NCBI GenBank assembly: GCA_045591485.1
Contig: JAZNSV010000021.1
Span: 1 to 7,331 of the forward strand
DNA from: Colimorpha sp045591485
GTDB taxonomy: Bacteria; Bacteroidota; Bacteroidia; Bacteroidales; P3
Direction of reading: 5' to 3'
Length of the DNA: 7,331 bases
Part shown: positions 1-5,492 of the stretch, one piece after another
Layout of the letters: every line of letters begins with the position of its first letter
Numbering within the stretch: position 1 is the stretch's first letter
The notes under the pieces: model-generated
Seen by the model: the letters and a program-made list of their open reading frames with translations, nothing else
The model's database searches: none
What the model was told of the DNA's origin: nothing
Position numbers and translations under genes: made by a program

Positions 1-85
1 GTCCGCGCTGCGAGGCCGAGGTGCGCTATCTAGAGAACGCCCTGGCCGACCGCCTGCGGCTGGGCAAGGTGGCCACCGTCGCCGG
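1..85 (+). repeat. Head repeat block, copy 1 (partial)
   Basis: This is the visible 3' part of the direct repeat that encodes the Cys-motif head. It differs from the matching part of copy 3 (2064-2148) at three of 85 bases, all at third codon positions. Similarity to copy 3 continues through the signal segment to about base 125 with one extra codon in copy 1. Confidence 0.9.
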
Positions 86-662
86 TCTTGCCTTGGGCCT
101 CGCCGCCACCACGGCGCAGGCGCAGACTCCAGTGCAATCCACGCCTATACCAGATAGTATAACTCGTCATGAGAATTTAGTAGAAGGAGAAATTGACGAA
201 GAAGATAACCTTTTTATAGAAGTTGAAAATGACCCCGAGTTTCCTGGGGGGATAGAGGCACTGTATAAGTTTATCCAAGACAATTTAAAGTATCCTCAAA
301 TGGCACTGGAGAATGGCATACAAGGCAAAGTATATGTCACTTTCGTCGTGGACACCACAGGGGAAATCGTCAATCCACGTATTCTTCGTGACATCGGCGG
401 TGGATGCGGAGCAGCGGCTATACGCATAGTAAAATCCATGCCACGCTGGACACCCGGCAAGATAAGTGGCAAGGTGGTTCCCATGCAGTTCAACTTGCCC
501 ATTACATTTACACTGCCCGCCGACCGACCACGAGTCATCGAAGGCATGGCTCCAGCGGTGCAAGTGGAGACAATAGACACCACCCCACTGATAGAAGTAG
601 ATAATCCACATTCCCCAACCCAACAGATGGAACGTGAGGGTGTGAAAGTCATCGTGCGCTGA
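1..662 (+). CDS. Cys-motif head / TonB C-terminal domain protein, 5'-truncated (paralog copy 1)
   Basis: The reading frame is open from base 3, where P-R-C-E-A-E precedes the valine at 21, so the real start lies before the window; by comparison with copies 2 and 3 about 41 residues are missing. Seen in order: the end of the Cys-motif head, a basic stretch (DRLRLGK), a hydrophobic segment ending in TAQAQ that resembles a signal peptide or membrane anchor, an acidic linker of about 40 residues, then a TonB C-terminal domain at about nt 240-515. This has FPGG, YPQMALENGIQGKV, FVVDTTGEI and MPRWTPGK, all typical of the family. The last 15 residues match the end of copy 2. TonB C-terminal domains contact outer-membrane receptors in the periplasm. 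The short linker and unusual cytoplasmic head make a classical energy-transducing role uncertain. The core is richer in A+T than the head. Confidence 0.85.
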   Translation, partial: PRCEAEVRYLENALADRLRLGKVATVAGLALGLAATTAQAQTPVQSTPIPDSITRHENLVEGEIDEEDNLFIEVENDPEFPGGIEALYKFIQDNLKYPQMALENGIQGKVYVTFVVDTTGEIVNPRILRDIGGGCGAAAIRIVKSMPRWTPGKISGKVVPMQFNLPITFTLPADRPRVIEGMAPAVQVETIDTTPLIEVDNPHSPTQQMEREGVKVIVR

Positions 663-686
663 CACAATATTTTCCAACCGTTTACG
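615..686 (+). repeat. Tail repeat block, copy 1
   Basis: A 72-bp block encoding the shared C-terminus of copies 1 and 2 and continuing 24 bp beyond the stop codon. It differs from 1363-1434 at three positions. Non-coding bases past the stop are as well conserved as the coding ones. Confidence 0.92.
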
Positions 687-704
687 GGAAAACAACATTA
701 TGAT

Positions 705-722
705 AAATGATAACACGATGAC
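705..722 (+). repeat. 18-bp repeat of the toxin 3' end before copy 2
   Basis: These 18 bases are identical to 1930-1947, where they encode the last codons of the toxin (KMITR-stop) and the start of copy 3. Here no toxin gene is present, so this looks like the right-hand edge of a lost toxin pair. Confidence 0.75.
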
Positions 723-923
723 CCACGGGAAGAACATCTGCAACCAGTTGAAAGAGGTCCGCAAGCGCATTGCGGAGGAGAATGACATACCTCTGGAAAT
801 AGAGGAGTGCAGCTACAAGGGCGAGTGCCGCGGCACCTGTCCGCGCTGCGAAGCCGAGGTGCGCTATCTGGAGAACGCCCTGGCCGACCGCCTGCGGCTA
901 GGCAAGGTGGCCACCGTCGCCGG
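718..923 (+). repeat. Head repeat block, copy 2
   Basis: A 206-bp direct repeat that matches 1943-2148 at 193 positions by hand alignment (13 mismatches, two of them amino-acid changing). Similarity stops abruptly within the hydrophobic segment, after the GCCGG at 919-923. Confidence 0.92.
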
Positions 924-1410
924 CATAGCTCTTGCTTTGGCAGGTTCGGCCTCTGCACAAGACACAACTGGAGTACACATCTCATGCCCAGACATACAGG
1001 TAATGATGCCGACTATCGACACAGTAGGGCGTGAGATGATCACCCTTCGGGGCACAGTAGTCGACAGCAAGACAAAGGAACCGATACCATTCTGCAATGT
1101 CGTCGTCAAACAAGACGGCAAAACAGTAGGTGGTGCCACCACCGACTTTGATGGCATATTCTCCATGCGTTTGCCCGTGGGGGTGTATGACATATCCACA
1201 TCATTCATTGGCTACGCCACCCACCTGCGGATGGGCGTGCAGCTAAAAGAGGACAAGGATGAGACCATCCTCCTCGAATCGAGTGCCATCCCATTGGGGT
1301 TGATGATGGTTGTAGGAATGCCTGAATCAAAATACCCCATTATTGAAATCGATCCTTACGGTCCAACCCAACAGATGGAGCGCGAGGGTGTGAAAGTCAT
1401 CGTGCGCTGA
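718..1410 (+). CDS. Cys-motif head / carboxypeptidase-regulatory-like domain protein (paralog copy 2)
   Basis: This is a 230-residue protein. Residues 1-62 form the shared head (starts MTHGKNICNQLKEVRKR) with cysteines 31, 37, 41 and 44 in a C-x5-C-x3-C-x2-C pattern that could bind zinc or another metal, plus Cys8. Residues 63-80 are a hydrophobic segment ending A-S-A before Q81, a plausible signal-peptidase site. Residues about 109-188 form a carboxypeptidase-regulatory-like beta-sandwich (GTVVDSKTKEPIPFCNV, TTDFDGIFSM, SFIGYAT), common in Bacteroidota surface and envelope proteins. The C-terminus PTQQMEREGVKVIVR repeats that of copy 1. The start at 718 is chosen by homology with copies 3 and 4; an in-frame ATG at 700 would add six residues that lie in what looks like toxin-derived sequence. 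Copy 1 ends 55 bp upstream and the antitoxin begins 46 bp downstream. Function unknown; envelope location is inferred. Confidence 0.85.
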   Translation: MTHGKNICNQLKEVRKRIAEENDIPLEIEECSYKGECRGTCPRCEAEVRYLENALADRLRLGKVATVAGIALALAGSASAQDTTGVHISCPDIQVMMPTIDTVGREMITLRGTVVDSKTKEPIPFCNVVVKQDGKTVGGATTDFDGIFSMRLPVGVYDISTSFIGYATHLRMGVQLKEDKDETILLESSAIPLGLMMVVGMPESKYPIIEIDPYGPTQQMEREGVKVIVR

Positions 1411-1434
1411 CACAATAATTTCCAACCGTTTACG
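1363..1434 (+). repeat. Tail repeat block, copy 2
   Basis: The second copy of the 72-bp tail block, covering the last residues of paralog copy 2, its stop and 24 bp of intergenic sequence. The toxin-antitoxin pair begins 23 bp further on. Copy 3 has no such block. Confidence 0.92.
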
Positions 1435-1456
1435 TTATCCAGGAAACAACTTTAAG

Positions 1457-1657
1457 ATGAAAGAATACAGCACAAACGACACTCCACTGCCATCGGCCAA
1501 CGAACCTGGGGTCGCGTATGCGCGTCTGTTGCCTGAGCAACACGCAGTAGCAAACATGCAAGCCGAGATGAAACGCAAAGGACGCATGACGGTGGACGAG
1601 TTCTGCAACATGCTACACCATTACGTCGACGAGTATTATGACAGTGTACAAGGTTGA
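1457..1657 (+). CDS. Putative antitoxin of a ParE/RelE-type pair
   Basis: A 66-residue protein with no family I can name with confidence. The N-terminal third is polar and proline-containing. The C-terminal half (MQAEMKRKGRMTVDEFCNML, then HHYVDEYYDSVQG) looks helical and charged, as expected for a small antitoxin that wraps its toxin. The call rests mainly on context: it lies directly upstream of a RelE/ParE-like toxin, and the two reading frames overlap by 20 bp (1638-1657), an arrangement typical of translationally coupled toxin-antitoxin pairs. No DNA-binding domain is obvious, so autoregulation cannot be claimed. If the neighbour is not a toxin, this is simply a small unknown protein. 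Confidence 0.6.
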   Translation: MKEYSTNDTPLPSANEPGVAYARLLPEQHAVANMQAEMKRKGRMTVDEFCNMLHHYVDEYYDSVQG

Positions 1658-1946
1658 GATAGACCAGTCGGTGCATGAAGACGTGGAGGAGCTGAAACGT
1701 TTTCTGCGTTCTGTTATGTCTCGCGAAGGTGCTCACCGATATATCGAAGCCTTGTACGGCGAGATAATGTCGCTCTCTGTTTTCGCTGACTGCTTCGGCG
1801 ATAGCCGTTCACAGACCATCCGAGCCATACACCCTCACGCTCGCCGCATGGTGTCACGCAATCGTAAATACGTATATGTTTTCCACATCGAGGAAGATGT
1901 TGTTGTAATCGACCGCATCCTCAATGCCAAAATGATAACACGATGA
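1638..1946 (+). CDS. ParE/RelE superfamily toxin-like protein
   Basis: A 102-residue protein with the layout of the RelE/ParE fold: an opening strand (YKVEID), two helices (about residues 11-45, HEDVEELKRFLRSV and AHRYIEALYGEIM), then the C-terminal strands with arginines (RRMVSRNRKYVYVFHIEED followed by VVVIDRILNAK). The basic-then-strand signature R-x-x-x-Y-V-Y-V-F is the usual hallmark. Members either cut ribosome-bound mRNA (RelE) or poison gyrase (ParE); the sequence alone does not decide which. It overlaps the putative antitoxin upstream by 20 bp, and its TGA overlaps the ATG of paralog copy 3 (ATGA at 1943-1946), so copy 3 is probably translated by coupling to the toxin. The last five codons (KMITR) lie in an 18-bp stretch also found just before copy 2. 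Confidence 0.75.
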   Translation: MTVYKVEIDQSVHEDVEELKRFLRSVMSREGAHRYIEALYGEIMSLSVFADCFGDSRSQTIRAIHPHARRMVSRNRKYVYVFHIEEDVVVIDRILNAKMITR

Positions 1947-1947
1947 C
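1930..1947 (+). repeat. 18-bp toxin-end / copy 3 start repeat
   Basis: The toxin's last codons and stop overlap the ATG of copy 3 inside this stretch. It is identical to 705-722 in front of copy 2. Confidence 0.75.
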
Positions 1948-2148
1948 ACACGGAAAGAACATCTGCAACCAATTGAAGGAGGTCCGCAAGCGCATTGCGG
2001 AGGAAAATGACATACCTCTGGAGACAGAGGAGTGCACCTACAAGGGCGAGTGCCGCGGAACCTGTCCGCGCTGCGAGGCCGAGGTGCGCTACCTGGAGAA
2101 CGCCCTGGCTGACCGCCTGCGGCTGGGCAAGGTGGCCACCGTCGCCGG
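1943..2148 (+). repeat. Head repeat block, copy 3
   Basis: This is the partner of 718-923. Relative to copy 1 the similarity extends further, to about 2190, so copies 1 and 3 share one signal segment and copy 2 has another. Confidence 0.92.
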
Positions 2149-2785
2149 TCTTGCCTTGGGCCTCGCCGCCACCGCGCAGGCGCAGGCTCCGCAGACCGAC
2201 ACAAGGCCTATGCAGGACACTACTGAGAACCACAAGGCCGAATGCTGCGGTATGCTGAAAGGCACAGTCATCGACATCAAAACCAACGAGGTTATGCCCT
2301 TTTGCAAGGTTACGCTGATGCAGGACGGGAAACAAGTGAGGGTCGCAGTTACAGATTTAGATGGCGTTTACATCATTAAGCCGTTGTGCTATGGTAAATA
2401 TTCCATTGAGATACGCTATCCTGGATATAAGCCCTTGGATAGCGAGGTGGAAATAGCAACGGCGGGCTACACAATCTTAGATGTTTCACTTGAATATAGT
2501 GGACATGCCTTGTCACCGGTTGAAATTGAAGCGGAGGGGAATGATAATTACGATTTCCCAGTGATAGGCGAGATACAGGTGACGCCGCTGCCCGGCACTC
2601 CTGCCAGCGAGCCAGGCGACCAACCACAGCGCATCGAGGCGCTCACACCACTGCCCGGAAACGAGCCACAATTGATTGGCGGCATCGGTCATCAGACCAT
2701 CGATGATGTACGAGGAGGTGCTGTGGAGGCTGTACGCGTCGGTCCACGCCTTATTGTTGTCGAACCCAAGGAACCAAGCCTATGA
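1943..2785 (+). CDS. Cys-motif head / carboxypeptidase-regulatory-like domain protein (paralog copy 3)
   Basis: A 280-residue protein. The head (residues 1-62) has Cys8 and the cluster C31, C37, C41, C44; the hydrophobic segment 63-80 ends TAQAQA. Residues about 104-185 are a carboxypeptidase-regulatory-like domain (LKGTVIDIKTNEVMPFCKV, VTDLDGVYII, IRYPGYKPL). The C-terminal 90 residues are acidic, proline- and glycine-rich and of low complexity, with TPLPG occurring twice (residues 214-218 and 235-239). Unlike copies 1 and 2 it lacks the PTQQMEREGVKVIVR ending and instead closes with VGPRLIVVEPKEPSL. The nucleotide sequence of the head and signal segment is nearly that of copy 1, while the domain core is diverged and richer in A+T. 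It overlaps the toxin gene upstream and copy 4 downstream, both by ATGA. Cellular role unknown. Confidence 0.85.
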   Translation: MTHGKNICNQLKEVRKRIAEENDIPLETEECTYKGECRGTCPRCEAEVRYLENALADRLRLGKVATVAGLALGLAATAQAQAPQTDTRPMQDTTENHKAECCGMLKGTVIDIKTNEVMPFCKVTLMQDGKQVRVAVTDLDGVYIIKPLCYGKYSIEIRYPGYKPLDSEVEIATAGYTILDVSLEYSGHALSPVEIEAEGNDNYDFPVIGEIQVTPLPGTPASEPGDQPQRIEALTPLPGNEPQLIGGIGHQTIDDVRGGAVEAVRVGPRLIVVEPKEPSL

Positions 2786-2913
2786 ACCACGGCAAGAATA
2801 TATGCAACCAGCTGAAAGAGGTGCGCAAGTGCATCGCCGAGGAGAATGATATACCTCTGGAGATTGAGGAGTGCACCTACAAGGGCGAGTGCCGCGGCAC
2901 ATGTCCGCACTGT
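2782..2913 (+). repeat. Head repeat block, copy 4 (short, diverged)
   Basis: The first 132 bp of the head block, at about 85 percent identity to copy 3 by hand count. It ends right after the fourth cysteine codon of the motif. Confidence 0.85.
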
Positions 2914-2931
2914 CTGAAATCTGAGAAATAA
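2782..2931 (+). CDS. Stand-alone Cys-motif mini-protein (paralog copy 4)
   Basis: A 49-residue protein that is only the conserved head: it starts MNHGKNICNQLKEVRKC, carries the C-x5-C-x3-C-x2-C motif, then ends in CLKSEK and a stop where the longer copies continue to EAEVRYLE and a membrane segment. Its ATG overlaps the stop of copy 3 (ATGA). Over the first 132 bases it differs from copy 3 at 20 positions, but only four codons change the amino acid (T2N, R17C, T28I, R43H), which is a sign of purifying selection rather than decay. It would be a soluble cytoplasmic metal-binding protein if the cysteines bind metal. A 3'-truncated remnant is the alternative, but the clean stop directly before the terminator argues for a working gene. 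Confidence 0.7.
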   Translation: MNHGKNICNQLKEVRKCIAEENDIPLEIEECTYKGECRGTCPHCLKSEK

Positions 2932-2966
2932 AAGACGGGCTTCCGCAATGGAAGCCCGTCTTTTTT
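2932..2966. terminator. Bidirectional intrinsic terminator between the paralog array and recA
   Basis: A perfect 13-bp stem (2932-2944 paired with 2950-2962) closes a 5-base loop. The + strand stem runs into six Ts (2961-2966), and the - strand reads into TTTTATTT. It sits directly after the stop of the 49-residue gene and 18 bp beyond the end of recA, so it can end transcription from both sides. Confidence 0.93.
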
Positions 2967-2983
2967 GTTTGGTATAATCTGGC

Positions 2984-4021
2984 TTATTCCTCGACGGGCT
3001 GCTCTGTGCCCTTCATGGCTATGCGTATTTTCTGTTCCAGCTCGTCGCAGAGCTCGGGGTTGTCGCGCAGCAATTGCTTCAGGGCTTCGCGACCCTGGGC
3101 CAGCTTGCTGTCGCCGTAGCTGAACCATGAACCGCTCTTGCGGATGATGTCCATGTCGACGCCCATGTCGATGATTTCGCCCACCTTCGAGATGCCTTCG
3201 CCGAACATCAGGTCGAACTCGCACTGGCGGAAAGGCGGAGCCACCTTGTTCTTGACCACTTTAACCTTCACGCGGTTGCCGATGTTCTGGTCGCCGTCTT
3301 TGATGGCCTGGATGCGGCGTATGTCGATGCGCACCGAGGCGTAGAACTTCAGGGCGTTGCCGCCGGTGGTGGTTTCGGGGTTGCCGAAGAGGACGCCTAT
3401 CTTCTCGCGCAGCTGGTTGATGAAGATGCAGCAGCAGTTGGTCTTGCTGATGGCCGAGGTCAGCTTGCGCATGGCCTGGCTCATCAGTCGTGCCTGCAGG
3501 CCCACTTTGCTGTCGCCCATGTCGCCGTCGATTTCGGCCTTGGGGGTCAAGGCTGCCACCGAGTCGACCACGATGATGTCGATGGCGCCCGAACGTATCA
3601 GGTTGTCGGCAATCTCGAGGGCCTGCTCGCCGTTGTCGGGCTGTGCCATCAGCAGGTTGTCGATGTCGACGCCCAGTTTGGCGGCGTAGAAGCTGTCGAA
3701 GGCGTGCTCGGCGTCGATGAATGCTGCGGTGCCGCCTTTCTTCTGGCATTCGGCGATGGCGTGGATGGCCAGGGTGGTCTTACCGCTCGACTCGGGACCG
3801 TAGATCTCGATGACGCGTCCGCGCGGGAAACCGCCCACGCCCAGCGCCGTGTCGAGGCCGATGCTGCCCGTCGAGATGACGTCGAGCTGCTCCACCGGAC
3901 GGTCGCCGAGCCTCATAATAGACCCCTTGCCGTAGGCCTTCTCAATCTTGTCAAGCGTGCTCTGCAGTATCTTCAACTTCTCTTGCTTCAGAGCCTCGGC
4001 GTCGTTCATTTCTTTTGCCAT
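2984..4021 (-). CDS. recA: Recombinase RecA
   Basis: This is the central ATP-dependent strand-exchange protein of homologous recombination, and the coprotease for LexA-type repressors where present. The 345 residues match the usual family length. Seen: Walker A GPESSGKTT (75-83), the DAEHAFDSFYAAKLGVD segment (103-119), Walker B region IDIIVVDSVAALTP (147-160), loop L1 (DGDMGDSKVGLQARLMSQAM), the INQLREKIGVLFGNPETTTG segment at 201-220 including loop L2, and a short acidic C-terminus (EQPVEE). Residues 196-198 are three cysteines in a row inside the conserved core. The start ATG has no clear Shine-Dalgarno, as usual in this phylum. It is transcribed from its own promoter at 4083-4114 and convergent with the paralog array. 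Confidence 0.98.
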   Translation of the reverse strand: MAKEMNDAEALKQEKLKILQSTLDKIEKAYGKGSIMRLGDRPVEQLDVISTGSIGLDTALGVGGFPRGRVIEIYGPESSGKTTLAIHAIAECQKKGGTAAFIDAEHAFDSFYAAKLGVDIDNLLMAQPDNGEQALEIADNLIRSGAIDIIVVDSVAALTPKAEIDGDMGDSKVGLQARLMSQAMRKLTSAISKTNCCCIFINQLREKIGVLFGNPETTTGGNALKFYASVRIDIRRIQAIKDGDQNIGNRVKVKVVKNKVAPPFRQCEFDLMFGEGISKVGEIIDMGVDMDIIRKSGSWFSYGDSKLAQGREALKQLLRDNPELCDELEQKIRIAMKGTEQPVEE

Positions 4022-4082
4022 ATTTGTTTAATTGTTTGATGATTAATATTATATAATTTCTTGTTTTCGGTGTGTCGAAAAG

Positions 4083-4114
4083 CAAAGATACGCAACTTGG
4101 CCGAAACCGCCAAA
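4083..4114 (-). promoter_or_regulatory. Bacteroidota-type promoter of recA
   Basis: On the - strand, TTTG (4111-4114) is followed after exactly 20 bases by TATCTTTG (4083-4090). This matches the Bacteroidota primary sigma-factor pattern TTTG-N19-21-TAnnTTTG. The start of transcription would lie near 4077, giving an A+T-rich leader of about 55 bases. No SOS operator was recognised by eye. Confidence 0.85.
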
Positions 4115-4144
4115 TTTATTTTTCAACATTTATGTGCGTGTGGC

Positions 4145-4678
4145 TTACTTCTTGAGCAGGACCCATGCCAGATATATCATGAGGCCCAGCAGGCCGAGGC
4201 TGAAAAGCCAGGGGGCTGCTATCGACACGAGGCCCAGCAGTCCAAGTATTATCAGCAGGCGTGCCGCCAGGCGCTTGTTTGGCGGCATGGCCTGCCAGGC
4301 GGCGTTGCGGCCTGCGCGCATGGCCTGCCATTTTGGCAGCACGCGTTGGTTCCACCATTCGCCAAGCCGACCCATCGGGTTGCCTTTCTGGTCGACGGCT
4401 TCGGCCCGCGTCACGGGTATTTCCTTCACCGCCACCTTGATGGTCTTCGAATAGCTTTTGCCCACCACCCATGCTGTCATGGTCAGGTGTGTCTTGCCTT
4501 TCGAGCGGTTGAGCCTGAAGCGCTTGGTGCCGCTTTTCTCCAGCGGCAGCACGGTGGCTTTGTAGCCGTTGTCGATGCTCAGCTCTACGCGGTCGGCATC
4601 GGCGCAGTTCCAGTTAATCTCTATCACTTCGCCTTCGGTGAGCGAGGTGCGGTCGGTGGTGAATGTCATCTTGTCCAT
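4145..4678 (-). CDS. Unrecognised membrane protein with N-terminal beta-rich domain
   Basis: A 177-residue protein I cannot assign to a named family. Residues 1-87 look like an immunoglobulin-like beta-sandwich (FTTDRTSLTEGEVIEINWNC, ADRVELSI, HLTMTAWVVGK, KTIKVAVKEI). A basic, tryptophan-rich linker follows (GEWWNQRVLPKWQAMRAGR). The C-terminus is a hydrophobic hairpin: about 138-157 and 159-175, ending in LLKK. There is no signal peptide, so the beta domain would be cytoplasmic if the two segments span the membrane as a hairpin. It starts 70 bp after the transporter ATPase on the same strand and may be the last gene of the dapB operon. Its stop lies 30 bp before the recA promoter, with no terminator seen between. 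The start is the first ATG of the frame; ATG at 4669 is an alternative. Confidence 0.8.
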   Translation of the reverse strand: MDKMTFTTDRTSLTEGEVIEINWNCADADRVELSIDNGYKATVLPLEKSGTKRFRLNRSKGKTHLTMTAWVVGKSYSKTIKVAVKEIPVTRAEAVDQKGNPMGRLGEWWNQRVLPKWQAMRAGRNAAWQAMPPNKRLAARLLIILGLLGLVSIAAPWLFSLGLLGLMIYLAWVLLKK

Positions 4679-4682
4679 TTCT

Positions 4683-4710
4683 TCGGTGGTTAGTGGCCAG
4701 TGGTCAGTGG
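4683..4710. repeat. Degenerate heptamer tandem repeat
   Basis: Four consecutive 7-bp units (TCGGTGG, TTAGTGG, CCAGTGG, TCAGTGG) fill most of the gap upstream of the 177-residue gene. On the - strand they read as CCACTGA-like units ending 4 bp before its ATG. Similar heptamer runs are known as intergenic short tandem repeats in several bacterial groups; no function is claimed. Confidence 0.7.
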
Positions 4711-4748
4711 TTATATTGCAATTTGCATGCCAAGCGGGCCACCGGATG

Positions 4749-5492
4749 CTAATAGTCGAAAATGATGCGCCCTTCGGCCATGTGCGAGTCGACTCCGTAT
4801 GTGGTGCGTATGTTGTCGGGCGTCAGTCCGGCGGCTATGGGGCCGTGGTAGAGCGCGGAGCCTTGGTGGAGCAGCAGCAGGCGGTCGCAGAACTGCAGGG
4901 CCAGGTTGAGGTCGTGGATGACGATGAGGATGGTTTTTTCTGTGGCTTTGCGCAGCAGGCGCATGACGTCGAGCTGGTGCGCGATGTCGAGGTTCGACAC
5001 CGGCTCGTCCATCAGCAGCACGGGCGTTTGCTGTGCCAGCGCGCGGGCAATCATGACGCGTTGCAGTTCGCCGCCACTCATCTGTCCCGGCTTGGCGAAG
5101 CGCAGGTGCCAGGTGCCCGTCTGCCGCATGCATTGCTCCACGATGTCCCAGTCGGCCTGGCTTTCGTTCTGCAGTCGGCGCTGGTAGGGGTTGCGGCCCA
5201 TGAGCACGGTTTCGAAGGCCGAGAATTCGAAGTCGGTCTGCGCCTGCTGGCGCACGAAGGCCACCTTCTGAGCTAGGGCACGCGGGGTGTAGTCTTGCAC
5301 GCGCTTGTTGTCGATGAGCACTTGTCCGCCGCTGGGCTGCAGCAGGCCGCCGATGCAGCGCAGCAGGGTGGTCTTGCCGCACCCGTTGGGGCCCATCACC
5401 GCCGTGATGCAGCCCGGCTCGATGCCGGCGCCGACGTCGTGCAGTATTTCTTTGTCGCCAAAGCCCACGGTGATATGTTGCAGTTCGATCAT
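4749..5492 (-). CDS. ABC transporter ATPase, FecE/BtuD type (iron-siderophore, haem or cobalamin)
   Basis: This 247-residue ATP-binding subunit of a type II importer would power uptake through the adjacent permease at the inner face of the membrane. Motifs in order: Walker A GPNGCGKTT (34-42), Q-loop glutamines at 82-83, signature MSGGELQRV (138-146), Walker B VLLMDEP (158-164), D-loop SNLD (166-169) and switch histidine H193 in VIHDLNLALQ. All catalytic residues are present, and the length fits the family. The ATG at 5492 overlaps the permease stop (TGATG), so the pair is translationally coupled; a longer open frame upstream is only the shadow of the permease. The substrate cannot be told, because no binding protein or TonB-dependent receptor is in the window. 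Confidence 0.93.
   Translation of the reverse strand: MIELQHITVGFGDKEILHDVGAGIEPGCITAVMGPNGCGKTTLLRCIGGLLQPSGGQVLIDNKRVQDYTPRALAQKVAFVRQQAQTDFEFSAFETVLMGRNPYQRRLQNESQADWDIVEQCMRQTGTWHLRFAKPGQMSGGELQRVMIARALAQQTPVLLMDEPVSNLDIAHQLDVMRLLRKATEKTILIVIHDLNLALQFCDRLLLLHQGSALYHGPIAAGLTPDNIRTTYGVDSHMAEGRIIFDY

Noticed and set aside
700..717. ATG at 700 as the start of paralog copy 2
   Set aside because: The head begins MTHGKN or MNHGKN in copies 3 and 4, matching ATG 718. The extra codons lie in the toxin-end repeat and its neighbouring scar sequence.
3422..3436. Three consecutive cysteines in RecA (residues 196-198) as a novel redox feature
   Set aside because: The site just before the INQLREK motif tolerates T and C in related RecA proteins as far as I recall; all catalytic motifs are normal, so it is probably neutral variation.
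4061..4693. A 210-residue open frame on the + strand
   Set aside because: It is antisense to the 177-residue gene and the recA promoter region, with no recognisable domain, and the antisense frame has convincing membrane and beta-strand structure.
4679..4748. Terminator between the transporter ATPase and the 177-residue gene
   Set aside because: Only weak 4-bp pairings and no stem followed by a T run on the - strand.
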